From a virus, in IMG/VR virus record IMGVR_UViG_3300045257_000280, positions 1 through 64,000 of that record: a DNA stretch of 64,000 nt; one strand, given 5' to 3'. A program made the position numbers and the translations under genes. Of this stretch, positions 1-6,814 are shown in pieces. The notes under the pieces were generated by a model. It ran no database searches. It was not told the origin of the DNA and saw only the letters and a list, made by a program, of their open reading frames with translations. Each line of letters begins with the position of its first letter. Within the stretch, counting starts at the first letter, position 1.

Positions 1-74
1 GATGGAAGCCCGTGGAACGACAAAATAGTTCGCGTGTGGTGATCGGTATTTGCGTCGACAGTCGGAAAAGCACG

Positions 75-383
75 ATGAAGCGACAATTTGAAATCACACG
101 CGGTGGAGCAAAACACGCTATCGCCGCCTACTGCCGCCAATACAGCCTAAAGCCATTCAAATTGGCCGATGGTCGGGACGCCGCTGATATTCGACGGAAG
201 CTCGAAGCCCTCAAACGCCCCACGCGGAAAGCCGTCGAGAAAATCATCGGCGATAATGGGTGGACGGACGTTTGGTGCAGTTCGTGTAGTGAATATAAAT
301 CGCCAGTCGTCTCGTTCGGCGAAAGCGGCAATGACGTTTGCGTGGATTGCCTCAAAGCAGCCTTGCGAGAACTAGCACAGTAA
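75..383 (+). CDS. small zinc-finger-like protein
   Basis: A 102-residue protein of unknown function. Near the C-terminus two CxxC pairs (CSSC and CVDC), about 26 residues apart, look like a four-cysteine zinc site. The start at 75 (MKRQF) is preferred. The frame stays open upstream to an ATG at 12, which would add 21 residues with no better ribosome site. It is the first of a run of very small forward genes typical of phage early regions. Confidence 0.6.
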   Translation: MKRQFEITRGGAKHAIAAYCRQYSLKPFKLADGRDAADIRRKLEALKRPTRKAVEKIIGDNGWTDVWCSSCSEYKSPVVSFGESGNDVCVDCLKAALRELAQ

Positions 384-506
384 CACGGGGTTAGTGCCCT
401 TTGCACGAGGACGAAATTCACCAAGATCGAGCCAAGTGGTATGCGGATCAATCCGCATGGCTTGCATATCGTTGCCAGTTAACCCGTCCAATACAGGGAG
501 AATGAC

Positions 507-728
507 ATGCGGTATCTGCCTCCAATTTTAGCTGGCCTGTTCGCTATCTTTATGGGCCAATCGTTAGCTCGAACTGCATACATCCACTACACTGAATTTC
601 TACCGGCTCAGCGCGAGCGCGAAGCCGCCACAGCGCGCGGAGACCATGAAGCTGAATGGAAAGCCTTTCAAAAAGAGTTCAAGGCCCATGACCGTTCGTT
701 TGACCCGCTGTGGTTTCTCGGCGAGTAA
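507..728 (+). CDS. small membrane or exported protein
   Basis: 73 residues. A hydrophobic N-terminal stretch (about residues 4-18) could be a signal anchor, followed by a charged helical tail rich in R, E and K. A good ribosome site (AGGGAGA) precedes the ATG. No family recognised. The next gene begins 14 bases after the stop. Confidence 0.6.
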   Translation: MRYLPPILAGLFAIFMGQSLARTAYIHYTEFLPAQREREAATARGDHEAEWKAFQKEFKAHDRSFDPLWFLGE

Positions 729-742
729 TCAGTAGTCAGCCG

Positions 743-988
743 ATGCCACACGAACAAGGGTACGAGCTTGTGTTTGCCTTCCGCGATCAGTCGCCATCGT
801 TTTCGCACGGCTTCACTTGCGGTAGGATTTGGCAACAGATGAGAACCAGAGACGAGCCATTTAGCGAAGTAGTCATAAGTGAATTGAAAGAAGATATTAT
901 AGCGATGGCTACTGCGGCAGGGTGGGATGAACATATTGTAGAAATGCCGGATGGGTGGATAGCGGTTGGTTTTTCCAAGAACCAGTGA
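743..988 (+). CDS. conserved phage hypothetical protein
   Basis: 81 residues starting MPHEQGYELVFAFRDQ. The composition (GYELVFAFRD, SFSHGFTCGRIW, then a C-terminal WIAVGF strand) suggests a small compact alpha/beta fold. I recall similar small proteins from rhizobial phages and prophages but cannot name a function. The ATG at 743 is preferred to the upstream start at 710, which would overlap the preceding gene. Confidence 0.6.
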   Translation: MPHEQGYELVFAFRDQSPSFSHGFTCGRIWQQMRTRDEPFSEVVISELKEDIIAMATAAGWDEHIVEMPDGWIAVGFSKNQ

Positions 989-999
989 AGGACAATACC

Positions 1000-1137
1000 A
1001 TGATACGATCTGTCTCTGTATTTTGGGCAACATGCTTGGGGCTGGCTGCACTTGCGCCGGACCTAAGCATCGACAGACTTGGTATCATTGCTTTAGCCGC
1101 CGCCTTTTCTGCGGCGGCAGTACATCCATCGATCTGA
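1000..1137 (+). CDS. small two-helix membrane protein
   Basis: 45 residues. Two hydrophobic segments (about residues 4-18 and 25-40) separated by a short polar loop. The ATG at 1000 follows GTGAAGGA. No function assigned. Confidence 0.5.
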   Translation: MIRSVSVFWATCLGLAALAPDLSIDRLGIIALAAAFSAAAVHPSI

Positions 1138-1167
1138 CGACAAACATCACAAAAGCGGGGAACTGGA

Positions 1168-1311
1168 ATGGACACCAAATATGCTGAGGCAATAATGATC
1201 CTCCAATCTGACATTGAGGAAGCCATTCTCCATGCGGAGGACGCCGGCCTAAAGCCCAATGAGATTGCCGAAGAGCTGCGGCGCCAAGCAAAAGAAGTTG
1301 AAACCGACTAA
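1168..1311 (+). CDS. small acidic helical protein
   Basis: 47 residues, beginning MDTKYAEAIMILQSD. Strongly helical and acidic, with EIAEELRRQAKEVE near the C-terminus. A GGGGAACTGGA stretch lies before the ATG. No family recognised, but codon use and tight packing between neighbours support it. Confidence 0.5.
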   Translation: MDTKYAEAIMILQSDIEEAILHAEDAGLKPNEIAEELRRQAKEVETD

Positions 1312-1337
1312 ACCCCCAACAACCGAAGGAGATTGAA

Positions 1338-1622
1338 GTGCTCTACGATCCGAAATGGAAAAATCCAACTACAACGAAACCACCGAAGGCACCGACAGTT
1401 GCGGACTTTGCTGCGTGGCTGGAAACAATGCCAGCCGACAAAGAATACGTCTGGGGGCGACCTTCTGTCTGTGCTCTTACTCTATATTTAGAAGCACGCG
1501 GTTTTAAGGCCGCTGGCAGCTATTGGTATATTGCCCAGGAACTCTGCATGGAGCGCGAAGCAATGAAAAAGCCGCGAACATTTGGTGGCCTTCTCAACCG
1601 AGTACGCGCGGCGCTCAGTTAA
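1338..1622 (+). CDS. hypothetical protein, GTG start
   Basis: 94 residues. The GTG at 1338 is preceded by GAAGGAGATTGA, a strong ribosome site. A proline/lysine-rich N-terminus is followed by a helical domain (about 20-94) with TVADFAAWLE near its start. No catalytic motif seen. Confidence 0.6.
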   Translation: MLYDPKWKNPTTTKPPKAPTVADFAAWLETMPADKEYVWGRPSVCALTLYLEARGFKAAGSYWYIAQELCMEREAMKKPRTFGGLLNRVRAALS

Positions 1623-1645
1623 TATCAAAAAAGCAGGAGGGCACC

Positions 1646-1807
1646 GTGGATCGCGAATTTACTGGTGAGGAACTACACCGCCTCGTTCTTGACATTGAAG
1701 CTGCGATCGGTCGTAACCGCGCCGGTATGACGCCGCTGGGACAGGCTGTTACAGACTTGGCCGAATTAACGCTGTCGCGTGACCGAGCGCAAAAGAAAGC
1801 CGACTGA
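1646..1807 (+). CDS. small helical protein, GTG start
   Basis: 53 residues. The start at 1646 is chosen because a near-perfect AGGAGG lies six bases upstream. The frame is open further upstream but would overlap the preceding gene. Two predicted helices; function unknown. Confidence 0.55.
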   Translation: MDREFTGEELHRLVLDIEAAIGRNRAGMTPLGQAVTDLAELTLSRDRAQKKAD

Positions 1808-1809
1808 CG

Positions 1810-1950
1810 ATGACTATGCCGGCATCGGCGAGCCGCCGTACAACCAACTCCGCACCTATATGGACGGAGTGGCCCCAGAGTAATCTTGGGCTGTTCGGCG
1901 GCTCACCCATGCTGGCGGCAAACGCCGAGTTAACCGGGAGCAACAAATGA
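1810..1950 (+). CDS. possible small protein
   Basis: 46 codons between two better-supported genes. The stop overlaps the next start (ATGA at 1947-1950), consistent with translational coupling. The sequence is low in secondary-structure signal and has a Ser/Thr/Arg-rich start, so it could be an untranslated spacer. Confidence 0.3.
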   Translation: MTMPASASRRTTNSAPIWTEWPQSNLGLFGGSPMLAANAELTGSNK

Positions 1951-2150
1951 GCCTCAGCTATTTCGAGCGCGCGATCATCGCCGAGCTTCATGGCATCATC
2001 GGCAAGAGGATTCGCGAGAAAGACCTTTTAGAATGGCAGACACGAAAAATTGCAAAACAGGACGGCGAGCGCGTCATTCACATTCCGCGGCTCGAAGTGT
2101 GGGTTGCTATACCGGACACGATCAAAGTCAAGTCGGCGACATTTACCTGA
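1947..2150 (+). CDS. hypothetical protein
   Basis: 67 residues: an N-terminal helix (SYFERAIIAELHGIIG) and a C-terminal strand-rich half. GGGAG precedes the ATG. No family recognised. Confidence 0.5.
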   Translation: MSLSYFERAIIAELHGIIGKRIREKDLLEWQTRKIAKQDGERVIHIPRLEVWVAIPDTIKVKSATFT

Positions 2151-2167
2151 TTACTGTGGAGAACATC

Positions 2168-2494
2168 ATGGCCTGCACACATGAATTTTGGCAACGCGAA
2201 TCGTTCGTGGCGACAGATGGCGCTTGCCCGCTATGTGCGGCCGCCCAACACGAAGCCGACGCGCGTAAGATTGCCGAACTCGAAGCCGGCTACGAAATCC
2301 AAATGCGCAAGTGCGACGCTGCCCAGGCAAAGAACGAATCCGACCAGAAGGTGATCGCGGCGTTGAGGGAAGCGCTTTTAGATTTGCTGCCACTCATCGA
2401 GAGAGCAAATGCAGGCCATGAAATTTGCTGGGAAGGATGTGGGTATGGAATCCGTCGGCTTCTAGGCATTAATGAGCAGTCAACCGATGAATGA
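2168..2494 (+). CDS. coiled-coil protein with CxxC motif
   Basis: 108 residues. A CPLC motif near residue 20 is followed by a long helix with AxxKIAELEAGY-type heptads. Cysteines recur near residue 87-91 (CWEGC) and may complete a metal site. The ATG at 2168 follows TGGAGAACATC. Its stop overlaps the next gene. Confidence 0.55.
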   Translation: MACTHEFWQRESFVATDGACPLCAAAQHEADARKIAELEAGYEIQMRKCDAAQAKNESDQKVIAALREALLDLLPLIERANAGHEICWEGCGYGIRRLLGINEQSTDE

Positions 2495-2660
2495 CGCCGA
2501 ACAGTTACGTGATTTGGCCGCCAAGATTCAGCAGATTACCTCTGCACATCCGGCCTATAGCATGGTGCATGAGCGTGTCCGAATATGGATCGAGGACTTG
2601 TGCATCCGTGCTCGGGTTCTGGAACTGACGTTACAGGTGCCGAGAACGGACGACAGATAA
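2472..2660 (+). CDS. hypothetical helical protein
   Basis: 62 residues, or 57 if the ATG at 2487 is used. The second start lies beside the upstream stop and would suit coupling. All-helical, no motif recognised. Confidence 0.5.
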   Translation: MSSQPMNDAEQLRDLAAKIQQITSAHPAYSMVHERVRIWIEDLCIRARVLELTLQVPRTDDR

Positions 2661-2680
2661 GCGATAAACAGGAACAATCG

Positions 2681-2866
2681 ATGAAAAACTGGCTTGGATT
2701 GCAGTGGTACAATCTGACGGTACCCTATAAGAATTGGCGCATCCGCCGCATGTGGCGGGCTGATCCGAACCGCCCCAGTCATTGCCCGCAGATTGCACCG
2801 ATGAGTTGGGCCACATTACAGCGAATGGCAAAGAAGGCCGAAGAACTTGGGCTACATAGTCGATAA
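2681..2866 (+). CDS. small basic protein
   Basis: 61 residues from an ATG preceded by CAGGAACAATCG. Tryptophan- and arginine-rich N-terminal half (NWRIRRMWRADPN) and a short C-terminal helix. Function unknown. Confidence 0.5.
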   Translation: MKNWLGLQWYNLTVPYKNWRIRRMWRADPNRPSHCPQIAPMSWATLQRMAKKAEELGLHSR

Positions 2867-2878
2867 AGGAGAAGCCAC

Positions 2879-3088
2879 ATGCACCCATTAGCTTTGACAG
2901 GGCATCCCAATGGAGCCAACGGGATGAAAGCCGGCGACCGCATTCTTTACACGATTGACGGTCGAACGGGTATTGCCGATGAATTTCTCCCCGATGGCGA
3001 TGCTTTCGTGACATGGGACGATGGCAGTTACGAGACTGTCCACTGGAACCATCTGCTTCCTGCAAATGGCCAATCAGCAGGGGAATAA
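2879..3088 (+). CDS. small beta-rich protein
   Basis: 69 residues. After a short N-terminus it reads as a KOW/SH3-like strand pattern (KAGDRILYTIDGRTGIADEF, then DAFVTWDDGSYETVHW). AAAGGAGAAGCC precedes the ATG. The 3' end lies inside the first copy of a 48-bp direct repeat, so its last residues may have changed when that repeat formed. Confidence 0.55.
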   Translation: MHPLALTGHPNGANGMKAGDRILYTIDGRTGIADEFLPDGDAFVTWDDGSYETVHWNHLLPANGQSAGE

Positions 3089-3114
3089 AATGTCCAGAGC
3101 CGTAATGAATAAGC
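3067..3114 (+). repeat. 48-bp direct repeat, copy 1
   Basis: Identical to 3376-3423. It contains the end of the preceding gene, a ribosome site and the first codons (MSRAVMNK) of a membrane-protein gene. In this copy the reading frame is not continued, so it is a truncated duplicate of the real start in copy 2. Confidence 0.9.
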
Positions 3115-3132
3115 GAACAACAGGGAACTGTC

Positions 3133-3366
3133 ATGAGAACTTTCCAGATCGAATGTGGACGGCACAAAGATGTCGTGCAGGCTAAGAATCCTTCATCTGC
3201 TTGGCACAAGGTTGTTGGTAAAGCCGCTGACGGCTTTGGTAAGTTAGCGCGCTTCCGGGAGTGTCTGCCAGCTACGGCCGGCCGTAAATATCGTGCTGGA
3301 TGGCAGCCCTGGAACTACATCACGCCACGCGCCCTCGATTTCGGCGAGACCAGCCCCTACGCATAG
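3133..3366 (+). CDS. hypothetical protein lying between direct repeats
   Basis: 77 residues starting MRTFQIECGRHKD. Basic, with a beta-strand start and a short helix. No family recognised. It is the only gene inside the 309-bp unit bounded by the 48-bp repeats, so it probably arrived or was duplicated by recombination at that repeat. Confidence 0.55.
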   Translation: MRTFQIECGRHKDVVQAKNPSSAWHKVVGKAADGFGKLARFRECLPATAGRKYRAGWQPWNYITPRALDFGETSPYA

Positions 3367-3375
3367 CTTTGTTGT

Positions 3376-3423
3376 TGGCCAATCAGCAGGGGAATAAAAT
3401 GTCCAGAGCCGTAATGAATAAGC
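3376..3423 (+). repeat. 48-bp direct repeat, copy 2
   Basis: Perfect copy of 3067-3114. Here the repeat leads directly into the intact membrane-protein gene starting at 3399. Confidence 0.9.
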
Positions 3424-3572
3424 TATTCATGATCCTTTGCGGCTCCTTGGTTTTTGCTGCACTCATTGGCGCGCTGTTTCATGATCCAAAGGACATCGAG
3501 CATGCCTATAGGATGTTTGCGCTGCTGGGCTGTGCCGGTCTATTTGCTATAGCCGCTGCAATCGCGCAGTAA
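3399..3572 (+). CDS. small two-helix membrane protein
   Basis: 57 residues with two hydrophobic segments (about 9-24 and 40-56) and a short charged loop (HDPKDIEHAYR). The GGGGAATAAA leader and first 25 bases of the gene are shared with the upstream repeat copy. Function unknown. Confidence 0.55.
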   Translation: MSRAVMNKLFMILCGSLVFAALIGALFHDPKDIEHAYRMFALLGCAGLFAIAAAIAQ

Positions 3573-3595
3573 CAAGAGAACTGTCGGGATAAGCC

Positions 3596-3907
3596 ATGCT
3601 GAATCAAATCGCAAAAATAATCCAAGATGAAGTCACTAGCGGCGAAAGCTCTTGGGACACAATAGCGTTGCGTGTTCTTAACGCTTTGCGCCAACCATCA
3701 AAGGCAATGGTGGACGCAGTGTCGTTTCATAGTGGCAAATATTCTGCCGAACCTACGACAGACGGCCAATGGTTGATCGTTGACCTTCATCGCAGTTCGC
3801 CCGGAAAGAAACTCGCTGATCCTGATGAGGCCCACGATTTGGCCGCCGATCTTGGCTCGCTTGATGCTATCAACGCCATGATCGATGAAGCAATTCGCAG
3901 CGACTAA
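3596..3907 (+). CDS. hypothetical protein
   Basis: 103 residues. An N-terminal helical segment contains ALRVLNALRQPSKAMVDA, resembling small phage proteins of unknown function that begin with AIRALREPTEAMV-type sequences. A strand-turn-strand region (QWLIVDLHR) and a helical C-terminus follow. Confidence 0.6.
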   Translation: MLNQIAKIIQDEVTSGESSWDTIALRVLNALRQPSKAMVDAVSFHSGKYSAEPTTDGQWLIVDLHRSSPGKKLADPDEAHDLAADLGSLDAINAMIDEAIRSD

Positions 3908-3923
3908 ACAAGAGTTAGCAGGA

Positions 3924-4112
3924 ATGACCACAACTGATCTTCGCATCATCGTGAAAGGATTGTTCCATGATGGGCTCGACACGGAACGACTCACTGAGAC
4001 CGGCCGCCGGGAACTCCGCGCTGCGTTCGACAAAGTTCTTGAACTCTACGACTCTATTTTGGCATCCGACCGGGCCACGTCTCGAATATCAAGACGGGAT
4101 TCTACACGTTGA
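3924..4112 (+). CDS. hypothetical helical protein
   Basis: 62 residues, beginning MTTTDLRIIVKGLFHDG. The first 45 residues look like genuine helical protein. The last 15 (Ser/Arg-rich) overlap another frame that looks more protein-like, so the true 3' boundary is uncertain. Confidence 0.5.
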   Translation: MTTTDLRIIVKGLFHDGLDTERLTETGRRELRAAFDKVLELYDSILASDRATSRISRRDSTR

Positions 4113-4212
4113 AGATTTGAATCCTCAGATCAAAACGCAATGGCGCATGTCCCGTGCTGAAATGATAGGACTCGGCTGGCGCTGCATCATCGCCGCACTA
4201 AAGACAAGTTAA
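4039..4212 (+). CDS. overlapping hypothetical protein, start uncertain
   Basis: The frame encodes PTGPRLEYQDGILHVEDL and, near the C-terminus, MSRAEMIGLGWRCIIAAL. Both look like conserved phage protein sequence. There is no good ATG before this segment. A TTG at 4039 would give 57 residues, and an in-frame ATG lies far upstream at 3967. The gene may be a shifted remnant of an originally separate reading frame. Confidence 0.4.
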   Translation: MNSTTLFWHPTGPRLEYQDGILHVEDLNPQIKTQWRMSRAEMIGLGWRCIIAALKTS

Positions 4213-4228
4213 CCGAAGGACTAAAACA

Positions 4229-4489
4229 ATGAGCGATTTTGTTCCTTGGCTTCGAGGTCTCGCCGACAAAGGTGGCAAGGGAGTGGTCAATAACATCGAT
4301 GCTCGGTGCCTTGGGCGCGTTGCCGATGAAATCGAGCGGCTTCGAGCGGAGAGAACGGTTACCCTGAGCGAGACGTGGGCAAAACAAGCGGCTGAAATCG
4401 AACGCCTTCGTCCATTCGAGAAGTTCTACAACGACGCGGTGGCGGCAGAAACCAGCCGCCGTGAGAACGTCGCCGGCTGGCGGCGATAA
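4229..4489 (+). CDS. coiled-coil protein
   Basis: 86 residues with repeated EIERLR heptads (about residues 35-62). Starts after a CGAAGGACTAAAACA leader. Probably a small oligomerising protein; function unknown. Confidence 0.55.
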   Translation: MSDFVPWLRGLADKGGKGVVNNIDARCLGRVADEIERLRAERTVTLSETWAKQAAEIERLRPFEKFYNDAVAAETSRRENVAGWRR

Positions 4490-4505
4490 CCCAAAGGGGC
4501 TTGAA

Positions 4506-4874
4506 ATGAACATCGACGAAGCCGCAAGCGCGGTACAACGTGAGTTGCAGCGATTGCGCGAATTGGCATCCACGCTCAACGCCCAGGTGGAAACTTACCG
4601 CATTTCTTACGAGATTGTTGCCCAGGAAGCCGAGCGGCTGCGGGTCGAGAGTGAGCGCGATCATCGGCTGATCGACAAGGCCGAACGAGAGCGCGATCTA
4701 GCCGAAGCCACGCTGACCGCCGTGGGCAAGCATCTGGTTGAGTATCGTCGGGCAACGAGGGGAGAGCCCAATGAAGTTTCTACTCAACCACGGCCCGCTG
4801 CTGGTAGCCCTTATGCCCCTCGGCCTCGGGTGCATGCTGTGGCTGGCCCTCCCGTGGCTATTGCGAAGGATTGA
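4506..4874 (+). CDS. coiled-coil protein
   Basis: 122 residues from an ATG preceded by AAAGGGGCTTGAA. Residues 5-85 form a nearly continuous charged coiled coil. The last 30 residues are Pro/Ala-rich and overlap a separate membrane-protein frame starting at 4771, so the C-terminal tail may be poorly constrained. Confidence 0.55.
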   Translation: MNIDEAASAVQRELQRLRELASTLNAQVETYRISYEIVAQEAERLRVESERDHRLIDKAERERDLAEATLTAVGKHLVEYRRATRGEPNEVSTQPRPAAGSPYAPRPRVHAVAGPPVAIAKD

Positions 4875-4890
4875 GAGGCCAAACGAGTGA
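4771..4890 (+). CDS. small membrane protein overlapping the upstream gene
   Basis: 39 residues: a short N-terminus, one strong hydrophobic span (about 9-31) and a basic tail (RRIERPNE). It has its own ribosome site (GAGGGGAGAG) and overlaps the 3' end of the coiled-coil gene in another frame. A single-span membrane protein next to a coiled coil resembles small holin/antiholin-type proteins, but this is only a guess. Confidence 0.5.
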   Translation: MKFLLNHGPLLVALMPLGLGCMLWLALPWLLRRIERPNE

Positions 4891-5028
4891 ACTGACATAC
4901 GTCAGCACACACGTCAGCAGCACGCCGCCGAGGATGACGAGCAGCAGCCGCCACCGGATGTACTTGTACATATGCGGCATCGGTTCCTCGTCGGGCAGTT
5001 TGGCTCTAATCCCAAACTGACGGCCCAT
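4858..5028 (-). CDS. small membrane protein, last gene of the reverse lysis block
   Basis: 56 residues. A charged N-terminus, then RWRLLLVILGGVLLTCVLTY as one membrane span. Convergent with the forward small genes, overlapping the one at 4771-4890 by 33 bases. An internal start (MPHMYKYIRW) is possible. Confidence 0.5.
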   Translation of the reverse strand: MGRQFGIRAKLPDEEPMPHMYKYIRWRLLLVILGGVLLTCVLTYVSSLVWPLNPSQ

Positions 5029-5102
5029 GTCAGCGCCGCTCGGGCGCGATGATGCTCGGCGTTTCCATCCTGTCAGGCGGAATAGGCGCTATTCGGCTTT
5101 CG

Positions 5103-5321
5103 TTACCCAAGCCTTGGAAAGTGCATGGAGCCGCCACCCCCCGCGAGCAGCGTCAACGCGCCAATCAGACACAGGATGAGAGCGATAGCCCATATTGCCC
5201 GCTCGACCGGCTGGGGCAGCGCCATGAACAGCTTGACCACGTACAGCGCAATCCAGACGACGCCGAGCAGGATGATGACGCCGATAAGCAACCACAGGAT
5301 GGAGATTGCAAGTCCTATCAC
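5103..5321 (-). CDS. two-span membrane protein, GTG start
   Basis: 72 residues with hydrophobic helices at about 3-28 and 40-60. The GTG start follows AAGGAGAGGAAACC. The pattern (LLIGVIILLGVVWIALYVV, then PVERAIWAIALILCLIGALT) recalls small membrane proteins near phage lysis genes in Bradyrhizobium-type genomes. The role could be holin-like or structural. Confidence 0.6.
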   Translation of the reverse strand: MIGLAISILWLLIGVIILLGVVWIALYVVKLFMALPQPVERAIWAIALILCLIGALTLLAGGGGSMHFPRLG

Positions 5322-5407
5322 GGTTTCCTCTCCTTCGGTTTCAAGTCATCTACTCTAACCATTACCGGCCCACATTCGTTGCAACTATGCTTATCCAGTT
5401 TAGACAC
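5318..5407 (-). CDS. possible 29-residue CxxC peptide
   Basis: A GTG-started frame with CNEC and a lysine-rich tail (LKPKERKP). Its stop overlaps the GTG of the next gene (GTGA), suggesting coupling. The upstream ribosome site is weak, so it may not be translated. Confidence 0.3.
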   Translation of the reverse strand: MSKLDKHSCNECGPVMVRVDDLKPKERKP

Positions 5408-5430
5408 ACAGCCCTACATCTTGTGTTTGG

Positions 5431-5784
5431 TTACGCCGGGAACGCGGCGATGCGCTGCGACAGGATGCTCGAATATTCGGCCATCGCATCGAACTGCCTG
5501 CCCAAGCGCCTGCGCTCATCGTCCGGGAGGGTCTTAAAAGTCGGGTTTGTTTCGATGAAAGCTTTCAGTTTGTTGATCTTTTCGTCCAAATCCTTCTTTT
5601 CGTCCACGACTCGTTGCTGGTGCGGCTGCATTGTGGTGTCTCTCCATGGTGGGCTTCCAAGATGCCGGTGCATTCGCCCACAAATCGGGCACTGGCACGT
5701 TTCGTCCGGGAGCGCGCCCGTGATCTTAAGGTGATGATCGACGGCGCGGCCGGGAAAATCCTTTATCTGCGTTGGCTTCAACAT
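5431..5784 (-). CDS. Acb2/Tad1-type hairpin protein with N-terminal zinc-ribbon extension
   Basis: 117 residues in one frame. Residues 1-51 include a CQCPICG zinc-knuckle-like motif. Residues 52-117 (from MQPHQQRVVDEKKDLDEKI to the C-terminal YSSILSQRIAAF) closely resemble the small phage proteins called crAss001_48-related, now grouped by some databases with the Acb2/Tad1 helical-hairpin domain. An internal ATG at 5631 with GGAGAG upstream would give the usual 66-residue form. Acb2 and Tad1 bind cyclic nucleotides to block CBASS or Thoeris defence; whether this relative does so is inference. Confidence 0.6.
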   Translation of the reverse strand: MLKPTQIKDFPGRAVDHHLKITGALPDETCQCPICGRMHRHLGSPPWRDTTMQPHQQRVVDEKKDLDEKINKLKAFIETNPTFKTLPDDERRRLGRQFDAMAEYSSILSQRIAAFPA

Positions 5785-5794
5785 CTAGTAGGTC

Positions 5795-5947
5795 TCAGCG
5801 TTTGTGTGTGGCAACCGGATAAGCATGGTTGCAGTCGTAATAGTGCGCCGCCTCGTCCTTTGTCGGGTGTGGCTCGATCCGTGATAGTTTGATCGCCGCC
5901 CCGCAGTTCGGGCGCTTTCCATTCGCGGGCAAGTGGATGGACGGCAT
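5795..5947 (-). CDS. small zinc-binding protein
   Basis: 50 residues with PNCGAA and, later, HYYDCNHAYPVATHKR. The two Cys and several His could form a small metal site. A longer frame also crosses this region, but this one has the more protein-like composition. The ATG follows the upstream stop by six bases. Confidence 0.55.
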   Translation of the reverse strand: MPSIHLPANGKRPNCGAAIKLSRIEPHPTKDEAAHYYDCNHAYPVATHKR

Positions 5948-5953
5948 TGGTCA

Positions 5954-6463
5954 TCATATACCGCGATGCAATAGTGCCGATGTAATCAGCGCCGCGATAC
6001 CGATTGCCCCGACAATGTAGGCGCCGACTGTCGCCCAATCCTTGCGGCCCAGGTCCGCAATGCGCGCTTTTAGATCGTCGATCTTCTCGTCCAGGCTGTC
6101 GATCTGCTTGGTGAATGCGGCGCCGGCCTTGTCGATGGCAAGCGTGTTGGATTCGTTCTGCGACTTCACCGCAGCTTCGGCCGCCTTGAACGCGGCGGCG
6201 AGGGCGATGTCGCGCATGGTGAATTCGGTTTTGACACCGACGAACTTTTCTTCCAACAACTCGCGAAGGTGTTTGAGCTTGTCATCCGTCAGTTCTGGGA
6301 TTTCCTCGACGATGGCCCGCATGCGTTCTTCGTCTTTGATAAGTCCTTCAATCTGGACTTCGAAGAATTCCTTGATCTCCTTCTTCGCAAGCGCGACCGC
6401 ATCCGTAGTGAGCTTGGTCGGATCAGGAACCGGAACGGAGCCGCGTTTCTCAAGTTCGCTCAT
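5954..6463 (-). CDS. membrane-anchored coiled-coil protein
   Basis: 169 residues. Mostly charged coiled coil (about 20-140), then one hydrophobic C-terminal helix (GAYIVGAIGIAALITSALL). The tail-anchored layout suggests a membrane scaffold near the lysis proteins. Its start overlaps the upstream stop (ATGA). Confidence 0.6.
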   Translation of the reverse strand: MSELEKRGSVPVPDPTKLTTDAVALAKKEIKEFFEVQIEGLIKDEERMRAIVEEIPELTDDKLKHLRELLEEKFVGVKTEFTMRDIALAAAFKAAEAAVKSQNESNTLAIDKAGAAFTKQIDSLDEKIDDLKARIADLGRKDWATVGAYIVGAIGIAALITSALLHRGI

Positions 6464-6792
6464 CGATGCCCGTCTCGTGCCCCGTCAGAATTGCCGCCTG
6501 CTCCGCCGCCGACGCCTGTGCGGGGAAGCGAATTGAGAGATTCGAGTTGCGCACTGATCTTGGCGAGAGAGGCAATCATCTGCTTGACCTGCTCGTCCTG
6601 CGCGGCATTGTGCTTTTGAATCTCGATCACGTCGGAAGCTGCTTTATCGTACATTGGAAACTTCGCATTGGTGTACGCATAGAAGCCGCCAGTCATAAAA
6701 ATAACCGTGATAACTGGGATCAAAAGGACGTTCACCGCTGTTCCCGCGTTCCAGACGGAAGCTATAGCAGACTTTTTATTTTTCGTACCCAT
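6460..6792 (-). CDS. inner-membrane spanin-like protein
   Basis: 110 residues from the ATG at 6792. A short basic N-terminus, one membrane span (about 16-38), then an extramembrane helix (about 45-85) and a Gly-rich tail. N-in, single span and periplasmic coiled coil is the layout of i-spanins, and the gene lies in the lysis region. No matching outer-membrane lipoprotein was found, so the assignment stays tentative. Confidence 0.5.
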   Translation of the reverse strand: MGTKNKKSAIASVWNAGTAVNVLLIPVITVIFMTGGFYAYTNAKFPMYDKAASDVIEIQKHNAAQDEQVKQMIASLAKISAQLESLNSLPRTGVGGGAGGNSDGARDGHR

Positions 6793-6814
6793 ACTTAAGT
6801 CCCGGTACTTAAGT
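6793..6814. repeat. paired ACTTAAGT palindromes
   Basis: Two copies of the 8-base palindrome ACTTAAGT separated by CCCGGT, together a 22-base inverted repeat. It contains the stop codon of the permuted lipase gene and lies just upstream of the next start. Confidence 0.8.

Noticed and set aside
5778-6038. 86-codon reverse frame overlapping the small zinc-binding gene
   Set aside because: Composition looks non-coding; the frame at 5795-5947 has conserved-looking Cys/His and aromatic residues.
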